A stretch of DNA of 64,000 nucleotides from Phormidium sp. FACHB-1136 (GCF_014697375.1 NZ_JACJRS010000006.1:33333-97332), one strand, 5' to 3'; positions 11,313 through 20,188 are shown, numbered from the stretch's first letter. Translations and numbers: made by a program. Notes: a model not told the origin generated them from the letters alone.

Positions 11313-13562
11313 ATGGTGATGGCTGCATCCTCGGTTCCCCAACCTGCCCAAGGTGCCCCCAACGGATGGCCGCGCTGGTGTGAGGGGCCAACGGGCAGCG
11401 GTAAAACTACCTGGTTGGTGGATCAGCTTTTGGATTGGGCTAACCCGGAGCGTCCCTCCCCCCTGGCACCGGGGCAAACGGTGCTGGTGTTTGCGGCCAT
11501 TGGCGACAATCGGCTCAGTTTGGCGGACTATCTCTCTAGCCGCATCCAGGGGCGAATTCCGCTGGTCACCACCACCCCCAGCGGATTTATTCAGGATGAG
11601 GTGACGCTGTTTTGGCCGTTACTGGTGCCACACCTGGGGCCAATGCCGCAGTTTCCGTTGCAGCTTCGGCCCGAAAATGAGGAGGAATTTGCCACTCGCT
11701 TTTGGCAGGAACGGCTACGGGATGGGTCGATGGGGGTTGAGGGCTGGTCGGAGTCCCAGATGGTCAGCCGTGCCCTGGATTTTTTCAACATGGCGGCTTC
11801 AGCGACGATTCCCGCCGAGGACTTGCCGACCCTGTTGCCGGAGGGAATCCCCGCCGGATTTGCCCCGGAGGCGGTGTGGCGCACGGTGGGGGAGGCGTTG
11901 GTGGCTTGGCGTGACTGGTGCCTGAATCACAGCCTGCTCACCTACGGGGTGATGACCGAACTATACTGGCGCTACCTGCTGCCCCATCCGCTCTATCGCG
12001 AAAAATTGCTGGCCCGCTATGGGGGCGTTTGGGTGGATGACCTAGACGAGTATCCTGCTGTGGCCGCTGAGTGGCTGCGGCTGTTTATCGACCAGGGCCA
12101 CCCGGTGGTGATGACCTGGAACCCCCAGGGCAAGGTGCGCCTGGGGGTACGCAGCGACCCAGATCGGTTGGAAACCCTGCGGGAGATCTGTGCGGTGGTG
12201 GAAACCCTGCCCCTGCCGGAGGGCACCCTAGCCAACCCCTGGGCCGATACCGTGGTGGAGTGGGTGGCCAATCCCCTGGCCTTACCGACGCCCTTAGATC
12301 CGTTCCATAGTCTGCAAACCACCTCCAGGGGGGCACTACTGCGGCAGGTGGGGGAGGTGATTGCCGAGGCGGTAGCGGCAAAACAGATTACCCCTGGGGA
12401 GATCGCCATTGTGGGGCCGGGGCTCGACACCATTGCCCGCTACACCCTGGCGGAAATTTTGTTGGGTCACGGCATTCCCGTTGCTTCATTGAACGATCAG
12501 CGGCCCTTAATTCACTCACCCCTGGTACGGGCCTTGTTGACCCTGATCACCTTTGTCTATCCCAATCTAGGCCACCTGGCCGATGCCGACTCGGTAGCGG
12601 AAATGCTGGTGGTGCTCAGCCAACGGCCCCAGTCCCCCGATGTGGCCCCCTGGTTCGACACAGTGCAAATTGACCCCGTGCGGGCGGAACTGCTGGTGGA
12701 TCACTGCTTTGCCCCCCAGTTGGATCGGCCCCAACTGCTGCCCGTGGAGCGATTCGAGCGCTGGTATCGCCTCGGCTATAGGGCCACCCAATGCTACAAC
12801 CACCTGCGCCAGTGGATTGCCCAACAGCAGGAGCAACAGCAGCAGCGGTTTATCCCTGGGGTGGTGGGCTTTTTGGATCGCGCCATCCAAACCTTCTACG
12901 GCGGCGGGCACCATCTCCCGGCAGACCAACTTACCGCCCTGCGAGAACTGGTGGAAACCGCCCAACAATACTGGATGGTGGATAGCCAACTGCGCCAACG
13001 CGAACCCCAAGCTCCCCGGCGGTCGTCCTCCGCCCGCTACCCCAGCCCTGTGAGTGCCAGTTCCGTGAGTGCCAGTCCCGTTAGCTCTGCCCACTTTAGC
13101 CCCCCCACCGCCCAGATTCTCACCGAAAAAAGCGCCACCGAGCGGTTCATTACCCTGCTGCGCCAGGGCACCGTGGCCGCCAACCCCTACCCCGCCCAAC
13201 CCATTGACCCCGCCCAGCAGGGGGTCACCTTGGCAACGGTGTTCCAGTACCGTTTGCAACGAATGCGCCACCGCTGGCACTTTTGGCTGGATATCGGTTC
13301 CCCCCGCTGGCTGGCCGCCGATAGTTTGTTTGGCTTCCCGATTTTTCTCTCCTCCTACGCCGGACGCCCCTGGCGCAGCGATGACCTCGAAGCCCTCCAC
13401 CAAGCCCGCCTAGACCGTACCCTCCACGACCTCCTAGGCCGCGCCACCGAACGGGTTTTCCTCTGCCATAGCGATCTCGCCGTCAGCGGTCAGGAACAGG
13501 TCGGCCCCCTACTCACCCTTCTCTCAGCCGCCAACCCAGCGACCAGCGACGAGGAAGCCTAG
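11313..13562 (+). CDS. UvrD/AddB-like ATP-binding recombination protein
   Basis: This 749-residue protein has a Walker A motif GPTGSGKTT (about 25-33), a region resembling a Walker B site (GVWVDDLDEYP near 230) and a C-terminal helicase-like segment (GEIAIVGPGLDTIARYTLAEILL, then IPVASLNDQRPLIHSPLVRALLTL). The layout resembles RecC/AddB-type superfamily 1 proteins, and cyanobacterial homologues are often called recombinase-family proteins. No nuclease motif or iron-sulphur cysteines are evident. A low-complexity Ser/Pro/Val stretch (about 570-600) interrupts the C-terminal part. A 14-base direct repeat (CCTCGGTTTCGTT) lies immediately before the start. The ATG at 11313 or the one at 11319 is likely. 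Exact role in repair is not shown. Confidence 0.65.
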   Translation: MVMAASSVPQPAQGAPNGWPRWCEGPTGSGKTTWLVDQLLDWANPERPSPLAPGQTVLVFAAIGDNRLSLADYLSSRIQGRIPLVTTTPSGFIQDEVTLFWPLLVPHLGPMPQFPLQLRPENEEEFATRFWQERLRDGSMGVEGWSESQMVSRALDFFNMAASATIPAEDLPTLLPEGIPAGFAPEAVWRTVGEALVAWRDWCLNHSLLTYGVMTELYWRYLLPHPLYREKLLARYGGVWVDDLDEYPAVAAEWLRLFIDQGHPVVMTWNPQGKVRLGVRSDPDRLETLREICAVVETLPLPEGTLANPWADTVVEWVANPLALPTPLDPFHSLQTTSRGALLRQVGEVIAEAVAAKQITPGEIAIVGPGLDTIARYTLAEILLGHGIPVASLNDQRPLIHSPLVRALLTLITFVYPNLGHLADADSVAEMLVVLSQRPQSPDVAPWFDTVQIDPVRAELLVDHCFAPQLDRPQLLPVERFERWYRLGYRATQCYNHLRQWIAQQQEQQQQRFIPGVVGFLDRAIQTFYGGGHHLPADQLTALRELVETAQQYWMVDSQLRQREPQAPRRSSSARYPSPVSASSVSASPVSSAHFSPPTAQILTEKSATERFITLLRQGTVAANPYPAQPIDPAQQGVTLATVFQYRLQRMRHRWHFWLDIGSPRWLAADSLFGFPIFLSSYAGRPWRSDDLEALHQARLDRTLHDLLGRATERVFLCHSDLAVSGQEQVGPLLTLLSAANPATSDEEA

Positions 13563-13632
13563 ATCCGGCCCGTTTACCCCCAGCCTCAGCGGGCGGGGCA
13601 ACCCTGGTTGACTGGCACAAGGATCCTGCGTC

Positions 13633-13655
13633 GGGCGAGGAAACCTCTCCCCTAC
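13633..13655. repeat. REP-like palindrome, GGCGAGG family, copy 4 (degenerate)
   Basis: GGGCGAGGAAACCTCTCCCCTAC is the same element as near 6860, with two substitutions in the right arm that weaken the pairing. Confidence 0.5.
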
Positions 13656-13787
13656 AGCGTGAGGCATGGGATATTTTCTATAACTTTTGCTAAAACAATT
13701 TGCTTTTATAAAAGATTAAGACTTGAAACGAAGACCTTAAATAACCATGTCATTGTAGCGACATTTACCAAAGCAAATTCTACGATA

Positions 13788-13821
13788 GGGAAGTAAAGCA
13801 AAATTTATGGCTTTACCTCCC
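13788..13821 (+). promoter_or_regulatory. Hairpin in the ppsA leader
   Basis: The arms GGGAAGTAAAGC and GCTTTACCTCCC pair over 12 positions with one A-C mismatch around a 10-base loop. There is no U-tract, so it is not an obvious terminator. The right arm contains an anti-ribosome-binding-like CCTCCC. It ends about 190 bases before the ppsA start. A regulatory role is inference. Confidence 0.35.
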
Positions 13822-14007
13822 AGCGAAGGCGCTTAAGAGCTATTGGAAACAGCTTTTGGGCTGGTTTTTGGTGTCGTTATTTCGTGTTTTTGCCCAGGCT
13901 GTCTCAACATCTTTTCAGCCTTTAGCCGCTACGTTTTGACCGTGTTTTCGTGCATTTGTGGTGTCTAGGCATTGCAGATCAAATCCTATTGCGTTTGGAG
14001 ACTTATT

Positions 14008-16533
14008 ATGGTGCTATCTCATCGTCCAGAAGGCAACCTCTCCAGTCAACACTCTAAGGAAAACTCCTTTATCCTCTGGTTTGAGGAAGTCGGCATCGAT
14101 GATATTCCTCTGGTGGGCGGCAAGAATGCCTCTTTGGGGGAAATGATTCAGCAGTTGGGTTCCAAGGGCGTGAACGTGCCCACGGGCTTTGCCACCACCG
14201 CCTTTGCCTACCGCTACTTTATTGAAAAGGCCGGACTGGAAGCGCAACTGCGGGAACTGTTTGCCGAACTGGATCTCGATGATGTGCTGGATCTGCGGGC
14301 ACGGGGTAAGCAGGCTCGTTCCATGGTGATGAACACTCCCTTCCCCCCCGAACTGGAAGCGGCGATTAGTAGCGCCTACCTGCGGCTGTGCGACCGCTAC
14401 GGCCAAGATCAGGAATTCTGTGAGCGCTTCGAGGGCGAGTATGCCGATGAGTGCCGCAAGTTCTCCAGCGATCTGGATGTGGCGGTGCGTTCCTCGGCAA
14501 CGGCGGAAGACCTGCCCGATGCCAGCTTTGCCGGACAGCAGGAAACCTACCTGAACGTCCACGGCGTAAAGGGCGTGGTGGAAGCCTGCCACAAGTGCTT
14601 TGCGTCGCTGTTCACCGACCGGGCCATCTCCTACCGCCACCAGTACGCCGAGCGGATTGACGGCTTCGACGAATTTTCCGTCGCCCTGTCCGTGGGTGTG
14701 CAAAAGATGGTGCGGTCTGACCTGGCCACCTCCGGCGTGATGTTCTCCATTGATACGGAAACCGGGTTTAAGAACGCTGCCCTGATCACCGCCGCCTACG
14801 GCTTGGGCGAAAACGTGGTGCAGGGGGCCGTCAACCCCGATGAATACTTTGTCTTCAAGCCCACCCTCAAGGATGGCAAGCGCCCCATCCTTAACAAGCG
14901 TCTGGGCAGCAAAGAGATCAAAATGATCTACGACATCGGCGGCGGCAAGGAAACCAAGAACGTACCCGTGGCCGAACCTGACCGCAAGAAGTTCTGCATC
15001 AGCGACGATGAAGCCCTCATCCTCGCCAAGTGGGCCTGCATCATTGAAGACCACTACAGCGCACACCGGGGCAAAGAAACCCCGATGGACATTGAGTGGG
15101 CCAAGGACGGCATGACCGGGGAACTGTACATTGTGCAGGCGCGGCCTGAAACGGTGCAGTCCCAGAAATCTGGCAGCGTGATCAAAAACTACAAGCTGCA
15201 AGGCACCAGCGAGGTGATCACCACCGGACGGGCGGTCGGCGAAATGATCGGCGCAGGCAAGGCCCGCGTAATCATGGATGTCCACCGCATCGCTGAGTTC
15301 CAAGAAGGGGAAGTGCTCGTCACCAACCGCACCGACCCCGACTGGGAACCGATCATGAAAAAATCCAGCGCCATCATCACCAACCAGGGTGGGCGCACCT
15401 GCCACGCCGCCATCATTGCGCGGGAAATGGGCATTCCGGCCATCGTCGGCTGCGGCGATGCCACAGAGGTGATCAAGCCGGGACAGGAAGTGACGGTCTC
15501 CTGTGCCGAGGGTGAAGAAGGACGGGTTTATGCCGGGATGGTGCCCTTCGAGGTGATCGAAACGCCCCTGGATAACCTGCCCCGCACCCGCACCAAGATC
15601 CTGATGAACGTGGGCAACCCTGAAGAAGCCTTTGGCCTGTCCGCCATTCCCTGCGATGGCGTCGGTCTGGCCCGGTTGGAATTCATCATCGCCAACCAGA
15701 TTAAGGCTCACCCCCTGGCCCTAATGAACTTCGATAAGCTCGAAGACAAGGCCGCCAAGTGGGAAATCTCCCAACTCACCGCCAACTACGACAACAAGCC
15801 AGAGTTCTTCGTAGACAAACTGGCCACGGGCGTAGGGATGATCGCCGCCGCCTTCTATCCCAACCCCGTTGTCGTCCGCATGTCGGACTTCAAGAGCAAC
15901 GAGTACGCCAACCTAATCGGCGGTCGCGAGTTTGAACCCCACGAAGAAAACCCGATGATCGGCTGGCGCGGCGCATCCCGCTACTACGATCCCAAGTACA
16001 CCGAAGCCTACGGCCTAGAGTGTAAGGCGATCAAGCGCGTCCGCGATGACATGGGCCTCACCAATGTCATCCCCATGATTCCCTTCTGCCGCACCCCCGA
16101 AGAGGGCAAGCGCGTGCTAGAAACCATGGAAAAATACGGCCTCAAGCGCGGCGAAAATGGCCTGGAAGTCTACGTCATGTGCGAGATTCCCAGCAATGTC
16201 ATCCTGGCCGACCAGTTTGCGGAAGTCTTCGATGGCTTCTCCATCGGCTCCAACGACCTCACCCAGCTCACCCTGGGTCTGGATCGCGACTCTGCCCTGG
16301 TGGCCCACATCTTTGACGAACGCAACGCCGGGGTGAAGGAACTGGTGCGCCAAGTCATCACCCGCGCCAAAGCCACCGGACGCAAGATCGGCATCTGCGG
16401 ACAGGCCCCCAGCGATTACCCAGAATTCGCCGCCTTCTTGGTGGAACTGGGCATCGATTCCATCAGCCTCAACCCCGACACGGTGTTGAAAACCATGCTG
16501 GAAATCGCCAAAACCGAAGACCGGGTGGGCTAG
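14008..16533 (+). CDS. ppsA: Phosphoenolpyruvate synthase (pyruvate, water dikinase)
   Basis: PpsA makes phosphoenolpyruvate from pyruvate and ATP in gluconeogenesis. The 841-residue product is full length. The N-terminal nucleotide-binding domain starts at PLVGGKNASLGEM and contains VAVRSSATAEDLPDASFAGQ. The swivelling phosphohistidine domain has GGRTCHAAIIARE with the catalytic His near 465. The C-terminal PEP-binding barrel carries GSNDLTQLTLGLDRD and GICGQAPSDYP with its active-site Cys. The ATG at 14008 follows an AT-rich leader; an earlier in-frame start would add 12 residues without a ribosome site. It marks the left border of the accessory island. Confidence 0.96.
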   Translation: MVLSHRPEGNLSSQHSKENSFILWFEEVGIDDIPLVGGKNASLGEMIQQLGSKGVNVPTGFATTAFAYRYFIEKAGLEAQLRELFAELDLDDVLDLRARGKQARSMVMNTPFPPELEAAISSAYLRLCDRYGQDQEFCERFEGEYADECRKFSSDLDVAVRSSATAEDLPDASFAGQQETYLNVHGVKGVVEACHKCFASLFTDRAISYRHQYAERIDGFDEFSVALSVGVQKMVRSDLATSGVMFSIDTETGFKNAALITAAYGLGENVVQGAVNPDEYFVFKPTLKDGKRPILNKRLGSKEIKMIYDIGGGKETKNVPVAEPDRKKFCISDDEALILAKWACIIEDHYSAHRGKETPMDIEWAKDGMTGELYIVQARPETVQSQKSGSVIKNYKLQGTSEVITTGRAVGEMIGAGKARVIMDVHRIAEFQEGEVLVTNRTDPDWEPIMKKSSAIITNQGGRTCHAAIIAREMGIPAIVGCGDATEVIKPGQEVTVSCAEGEEGRVYAGMVPFEVIETPLDNLPRTRTKILMNVGNPEEAFGLSAIPCDGVGLARLEFIIANQIKAHPLALMNFDKLEDKAAKWEISQLTANYDNKPEFFVDKLATGVGMIAAAFYPNPVVVRMSDFKSNEYANLIGGREFEPHEENPMIGWRGASRYYDPKYTEAYGLECKAIKRVRDDMGLTNVIPMIPFCRTPEEGKRVLETMEKYGLKRGENGLEVYVMCEIPSNVILADQFAEVFDGFSIGSNDLTQLTLGLDRDSALVAHIFDERNAGVKELVRQVITRAKATGRKIGICGQAPSDYPEFAAFLVELGIDSISLNPDTVLKTMLEIAKTEDRVG

Positions 16534-16853
16534 GGTTACGCTCTTGCTAGGCTGAATAGCTAACCTCTGGGGTGGGTGTGGTTTAGGCCATGCCTGCCCC
16601 TTTGGTCTCTGGCTATACTTGTATCTGACTTTAGTGTCAGCGCAAGGAATCGACCTTTCTGGCTTTGCAATCAAATGTATAAAAAGATACTTTTTATGAT
16701 GTCAAGGTCTATGCATCGGAGCATGACATTTCATACTTGTAGCGAATGAGGTGTAGTTCATTTATTACATGGGTCATGGTTGATGCCACTTAGTTTCATT
16801 TGTTATGATCAGGCTCAAAGAATCCAGACAATCTGGGAATCAGGGAAGTTACC
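16534..16853. other. 320-bp region at left edge of accessory island
   Basis: Base composition falls sharply in GC here compared with ppsA. No gene, tRNA or inverted-repeat end was found that would mark an integration site. TATAAAAAGATACTTTTTATG (about 16678-16698) is an AT-rich imperfect palindrome. AGGGAAG precedes the next start codon. Confidence 0.4.
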
Positions 16854-17276
16854 ATGCCTAATGACAAAAGCCATCAATCAATCAATATTTCTGGAAGTCA
16901 GCTTAAAAATAATCAGTTTGGGCAGTCAGGCAGAGATCTGACTCAGAATCAAAGAAATTCTGACGATATCCAGGCCGAAATTAGGCTTGAGGATATTATT
17001 GCACTCTTTAATCAGCTTAAGGATTTGATTAACTCTGCCGAAATGCCCCCCGAAAAAGCATCACGCTCTTTGAGCTATGTGGAAATAGCAGAAGAGGAAA
17101 TAAAAGGACAAGAAGGCAATAAAGATTTTGCGGCAGCAAATCTAAAGAGGCTGGTTTCAACCTTGGAAAATACAGATAAGGCAATGGAATCTAGTCAAAA
17201 TATTCTAGAAAAAGCGAAGCCATTGCTGATGCCCATATTCAAATATTTAGGATTAGCAGCGGGGACTTTTCTTTAG
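16854..17276 (+). CDS. Unknown protein with Gln/Asn-rich N-terminal motif (module partner A)
   Basis: I do not recognise a family. The 140-residue product has a polar N-terminal motif (about 8-33) of the form QSINISGSQ...NQFGQSGRDLTQNQ. A helical middle follows (about 42-118), with heptad-like Leu/Ile spacing, and then a short hydrophobic C-terminus (LLMPIFKYLGLAAGTFL) that could insert in or touch a membrane. The downstream gene repeats the N-terminal motif, and both then continue with a similar E-[DE]-[IV]-x(2)-[FL]-[LF]-N-Q segment. The gene pair therefore looks like a two-component module in which the motif mediates like-with-like contact. Such polar glycine-containing motifs recall bacterial amyloid-signalling motifs, but that is inference only. 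GGGAAG lies 9-10 bases before the ATG. Confidence 0.6.
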   Translation: MPNDKSHQSINISGSQLKNNQFGQSGRDLTQNQRNSDDIQAEIRLEDIIALFNQLKDLINSAEMPPEKASRSLSYVEIAEEEIKGQEGNKDFAAANLKRLVSTLENTDKAMESSQNILEKAKPLLMPIFKYLGLAAGTFL

Positions 17277-17328
17277 CCTCAATCTTGCCTCGCATTAAAT
17301 TTGTCAATGAAAATCAAAGTGGATTGAA

Positions 17329-18774
17329 ATGCACAACGAAAATTTTGAGCAAAGCATTGATATTTCTAATTCTTCAGTCGAAGGTAGCCAGTTCTCGCAA
17401 GCTCAAAGGGATTCAATTCAAAACCAAGCAAGCTTTCAAGGCAATAATAATAACCACATCACTAATGTCTGGAACACGCTTGTAGGCCCATCTTTAGAGG
17501 AGGTTACCGCCTTCCTAAATCAATCCTTTAAGTCTTTGGGGAAAGCCATAAAGCAGAATGATTATCACAAAGATATTATTTCTCTTAAGAGAGAACAGAT
17601 TCAAAATGAAATAGATTATCACTACTGGCCTTTTAATATCAGCAGGAGTGATATCTGCGATTTATTTTTATCACAAACCAATAAGCTTCTAGTTCTTCCG
17701 GCTCCGCCTCAGATTAGCGTGGAAAATCCCTTTTCCACGCACTTTGAATCAATCCGAAGTAAGAATGAGTATAAACTTGATATTTTAGCCAAAAAGTACT
17801 ATGCGCTCAGTAGTCGGAATAATACTGTTCTTTCAGATAAATCTGATTCTGCAACCTGTCTAAATGTTTTCAAAGAGCCCATAGACAAGGCTCATGCATT
17901 TATATTTTGCAAGAATTTCTCAGGCATTCCCCTCCTCATCTTAAATAGTCAAATAAATTATGACGAGGTTTACATATACGTCACTATGACCTCTCCTATG
18001 CAGGAGATTAATTCTTCTGAAGAAGAGGATAAAAAGTTTGTTTCGGTAGATCCTGTGCAATTTTCTCTAGCAGCTTTTAACTGGAGAGAAGTGTATAACT
18101 CCCTAAAAGTTGATCACGATCACCATGAATGCATTAAACAAATTTTAGATGCAATAGTGACAATGCATGAAGCAGCCTTAGTTTGGATGTCAGATCTTTA
18201 TTGCCTAAGAAAAGGCTGGAATTACGATTCATATCATGATCCTCACTTTTTCAAATATTTTGATGAAAAAAAGACTCCTGATTACTTGAAGAGTTGGCTA
18301 GAGCCTTTTCATCAGTCACTTTTGCGTTTGAGTGATTATATTCAAGCCCAATTATTGAAAAAGGAAAAGGATAAACAGGAACAACTTCACAGAGAGCAAC
18401 AAAAAACCTACCAAGAAGAGACGGTGACACATTCTGGACAAGATGGCTACGGTGCTTTTCTTAGCTTGCTCGGGATGATTGGAGGAATCATCTTAGCTTC
18501 TTTATTACTTTCGTTAGCAACAGGATCTCAGCCGCAAAAACTAGACGCTGACCAGGAGCAATCTTATTTGAATGACCTTAACAATGCTATCGAGCATTGG
18601 GATATACAGACTTCTCAGAGGAGTATATCTTATCTACGTAGAAGTGAGGATCCTTGTGTCTCAAATCTTGCCATTATGCTTCAGAGGAGTCTAAATCATC
18701 ATGGAGCAGAAGGATTTAGGAATTTTGAACCTATAAAAAATCAATTAAGCAATCAGTTTGGTTGTGAATTTTGA
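17329..18774 (+). CDS. Unknown membrane-anchored protein with the same N-terminal motif (module partner B)
   Basis: This 481-residue protein opens with QSIDISNSS...SQFSQAQRDSIQNQ (about 8-32), closely parallel to its upstream neighbour, and then an Asn-rich patch. A large uncharacterised middle (about 60-360) has no motif I can name. A Lys/Glu/Gln-rich coiled stretch (about 343-368) precedes a single strong transmembrane segment (about 376-400, GAFLSLLGMIGGIILASLLLSLATG), and about 80 residues follow. The C-terminal part has two Cys and helix-repeat character. The gene lies 52 bases after its partner in AT-rich DNA and is probably co-transcribed with it. It could be a sensor or effector anchored in the inner membrane. 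No enzymatic motif was found. Confidence 0.6.
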   Translation: MHNENFEQSIDISNSSVEGSQFSQAQRDSIQNQASFQGNNNNHITNVWNTLVGPSLEEVTAFLNQSFKSLGKAIKQNDYHKDIISLKREQIQNEIDYHYWPFNISRSDICDLFLSQTNKLLVLPAPPQISVENPFSTHFESIRSKNEYKLDILAKKYYALSSRNNTVLSDKSDSATCLNVFKEPIDKAHAFIFCKNFSGIPLLILNSQINYDEVYIYVTMTSPMQEINSSEEEDKKFVSVDPVQFSLAAFNWREVYNSLKVDHDHHECIKQILDAIVTMHEAALVWMSDLYCLRKGWNYDSYHDPHFFKYFDEKKTPDYLKSWLEPFHQSLLRLSDYIQAQLLKKEKDKQEQLHREQQKTYQEETVTHSGQDGYGAFLSLLGMIGGIILASLLLSLATGSQPQKLDADQEQSYLNDLNNAIEHWDIQTSQRSISYLRRSEDPCVSNLAIMLQRSLNHHGAEGFRNFEPIKNQLSNQFGCEF

Positions 18775-18789
18775 TTTGTGATCCTGGGG

Positions 18790-19014
18790 TTAGTCATAGA
18801 AACTTTTGCGGTGCTGACATTGGCCCAGAATAACTACTTGGTTTTCATCATCAACTTTATAGCGTAGACGATAATCACCCATACGAATACAATACTCAGC
18901 CCCCATACCCTTAAGCTTCAGCGCACCATCCGGGCGTGGCTCCTCCGCCAGCAGCCGTATTTTCTTGAGAACGCACTGGTAGACTTGCTCCGGCGATACA
19001 CAACACTGCCTCAT
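18790..19014 (-). CDS. RelE-family toxin, N-terminally truncated
   Basis: The segment LKKIRLLAEEPRPDGALKLKG...YCIRMGDYRLRYKVDD...QCQHRKSFYD is the core of a RelE/ParE-type ribosome-dependent endoribonuclease. The normal N-terminus (a beta-strand with SP.A...L..L) is missing: the ORF begins MRQCCVSPEQVY, and its ATG lies inside a 47-bp repeat that also occurs upstream of the DUF3782 gene. No antitoxin gene accompanies it. It is probably an inactive remnant cut by the repeat. It is convergent with the membrane protein gene, with 15 bases between stops. Confidence 0.65.
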   Translation of the reverse strand: MRQCCVSPEQVYQCVLKKIRLLAEEPRPDGALKLKGMGAEYCIRMGDYRLRYKVDDENQVVILGQCQHRKSFYD

Positions 19015-19057
19015 CCTAGTCAGGCATAATGGGAGGTAGGTACATTATTGTCATCCC
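19011..19057 (+). repeat. Leader repeat, copy 1
   Basis: The block starts TCATCCTAGTCAGGCATAAT and continues GGGAGGTAGGTACA, ending TTGTCATCC. It matches the leaders of the DUF3782 gene (25184) and its pseudogene (28343). Here it fronts the DUF2283 gene directly and supplies the start codon of the truncated relE on the other strand. TAGTCAGGCATAATGG has a possible -10 (CATAAT), so it may carry a promoter. Confidence 0.7.
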
Positions 19058-19078
19058 CCTAAAGTCTGGTAAGAGACT

Positions 19079-19276
19079 ATGGACACCCTAAAGATCTACT
19101 ACGACGAACTTGGCAAAACTCTAACCGTCTGGTTCGGTGATCCATCCGAGGAGTTTATTGCCGAAGAAACTGGGGAGGAGGTGCTATTGATGAAGAATCA
19201 TGCTGGTACCGTGATTGGTTTTGAGCGCTTAAACTATGAACCGACCAAAGACAAAATTTTCAAAATCGAAGAATGA
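19079..19276 (+). CDS. DUF2283 protein, copy 1
   Basis: This 65-residue protein (MDTLKIYYDELGKTLTVWF, then EEVLLMKN and VIGFERLNY) fits DUF2283, small proteins of unknown function common in cyanobacterial toxin-antitoxin-rich regions. It is about 83% identical to the copy at 25947 (11 differences in 65 by hand alignment). Its stop overlaps the next start as GAATGATG, so the pair is translationally coupled. A role as one half of an addiction-type pair is inferred from layout only. Confidence 0.8.
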   Translation: MDTLKIYYDELGKTLTVWFGDPSEEFIAEETGEEVLLMKNHAGTVIGFERLNYEPTKDKIFKIEE

Positions 19277-19524
19277 TGCAGCTAAAACCGCGTGACATCG
19301 CCATCCAAAACAGCACACTCAAAGTTCTAATCCAAGAACTTGGTCAAGAATGTGAACGGGTGATGGAGCTAATTTCACAGCTTCAGTTATCTAACTTGCA
19401 AGAAGACCAAAAAATCGAAATTCTTTCTGGCCTAATTGTCTCATCCATCCATCTAAGTAGCCATTGCGACGAAGCTTTCCAAGGTTTACTGGCAGATGAA
19501 ATAGACCATTTATCAGAGATTTAA
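19273..19524 (+). CDS. Unknown 83-residue partner of DUF2283, copy 1
   Basis: No family is recognised. The product is helical and acidic (RDIAIQNSTLKVLIQELGQ, then VMELISQLQLSNLQEDQK), with no membrane segment or catalytic motif. It overlaps the DUF2283 gene by four bases, and the same overlap and order recur in the second copy at 26141 (11 differences in 83). That conserved two-gene unit suggests the two proteins act together. Confidence 0.7.
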   Translation: MMQLKPRDIAIQNSTLKVLIQELGQECERVMELISQLQLSNLQEDQKIEILSGLIVSSIHLSSHCDEAFQGLLADEIDHLSEI

Positions 19525-19589
19525 CTTGCAGCTTTGGGGATACGTAGCGTTCCTAATGTCTATTCAAAAGGCCATTCTGGAGGCTTGGC

Positions 19590-19889
19590 ATGACTACTTT
19601 GACCCTTGAAACAGAACCCCTTGCGGTAGCAATCTCCTTTGAAGCTGACAAGCTCATCGTTGAACTTGCTGACGGTCGCAGTCTAGTTGTGCCTTTGGTA
19701 TGGTATCCCCGTCTTATGCATGGATCTAAGCAAGAAAGGGCCAACTGGCAATTGTTGGGTGAAGGATATGCCATCGAATGGCCCGATCTCGATGAGCATA
19801 TTGGCATGGAAGGCTTACTCGCAGGTCGTCGCAGTAGCGAAAGCCAACGTTCCCTCGACCGCTGGCTCCTTAGCCGCCAAGAAAAATAA
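19590..19889 (+). CDS. DUF2442 protein
   Basis: This 99-residue protein contains the DUF2442 pattern: ISFEADKLIVELADGRSLVVPL, then WYPRL, then ANWQLLGEGYAIEWPDLDEHI and a final LLAGR. DUF2442 proteins are usually encoded beside DUF4160 partners and are suspected antitoxin-like factors. No DUF4160 gene is next to this one. It stands 65 bases after the DUF2283 pair on the same strand and 44 bases before the ParD-like gene. Confidence 0.85.
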   Translation: MTTLTLETEPLAVAISFEADKLIVELADGRSLVVPLVWYPRLMHGSKQERANWQLLGEGYAIEWPDLDEHIGMEGLLAGRRSSESQRSLDRWLLSRQEK

Positions 19890-19933
19890 AGCCAAGGCTA
19901 CAATTGTCCATAGGTTATTTCCGCTGGTGCTGT

Positions 19934-20188
19934 ATGGCCATCCTCATCTCTCTACCCCCCGACCTTGAAGCCAAACTTCAGGCCAAGGCCGAACGCCAAG
20001 GACAAGACATCGCCATTGTCGCCGCCGACCTCCTCAGCGACATCCTAGAATGGGACGACGACGACAATGAAGCCGCCATCCAAGGCATCCAGAAAGGACT
20101 AGATGACTTTGAAGCAGGGCAGTTTCGTAACTTCAGCGACTTTGCCGCCGAACAGCGCCGTAAATATGACTTGCCTCCTAACCCATGA
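19934..20188 (+). CDS. ParD-like antitoxin
   Basis: This 84-residue acidic protein has the start MAILISLPPDLEAKLQAKAERQGQ typical of ribbon-helix-helix-type antitoxins and a long disordered tail (DFEAGQFRNFSDFAAEQRRKYDL) that would wrap the toxin. It overlaps the downstream toxin start at CCATGATG. The first 150 bases are almost identical to the chimeric gene at 27044. It should neutralise the ParE-like protein and repress the operon, as is general for this family. Confidence 0.8.
   Translation: MAILISLPPDLEAKLQAKAERQGQDIAIVAADLLSDILEWDDDDNEAAIQGIQKGLDDFEAGQFRNFSDFAAEQRRKYDLPPNP

Larger units (their letters stand above)
13563..14007. other. 445-bp leader and promoter region of ppsA
   Basis: No gene is seen. 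From 13670 the region turns AT-rich, unlike its neighbours, and holds a palindrome of the GGCGAGG family (13633) and a stable hairpin (13788). The long AT-rich leader before ppsA suggests a regulated promoter and 5' UTR, but no known riboswitch was recognised. Confidence 0.45.

Noticed and set aside
12567..13403. A 278-codon open frame antisense to the AddB-like gene
   Set aside because: Composition is Gly/Gln/Leu-rich without domain features, and the sense gene has a Walker A and helicase-like segments.
14014..15711. A 565-codon open frame antisense to ppsA
   Set aside because: The plus-strand frame has all PEP synthase motifs. The antisense product is His/Gly/Val-rich low-quality sequence, as expected opposite GC-rich codons.
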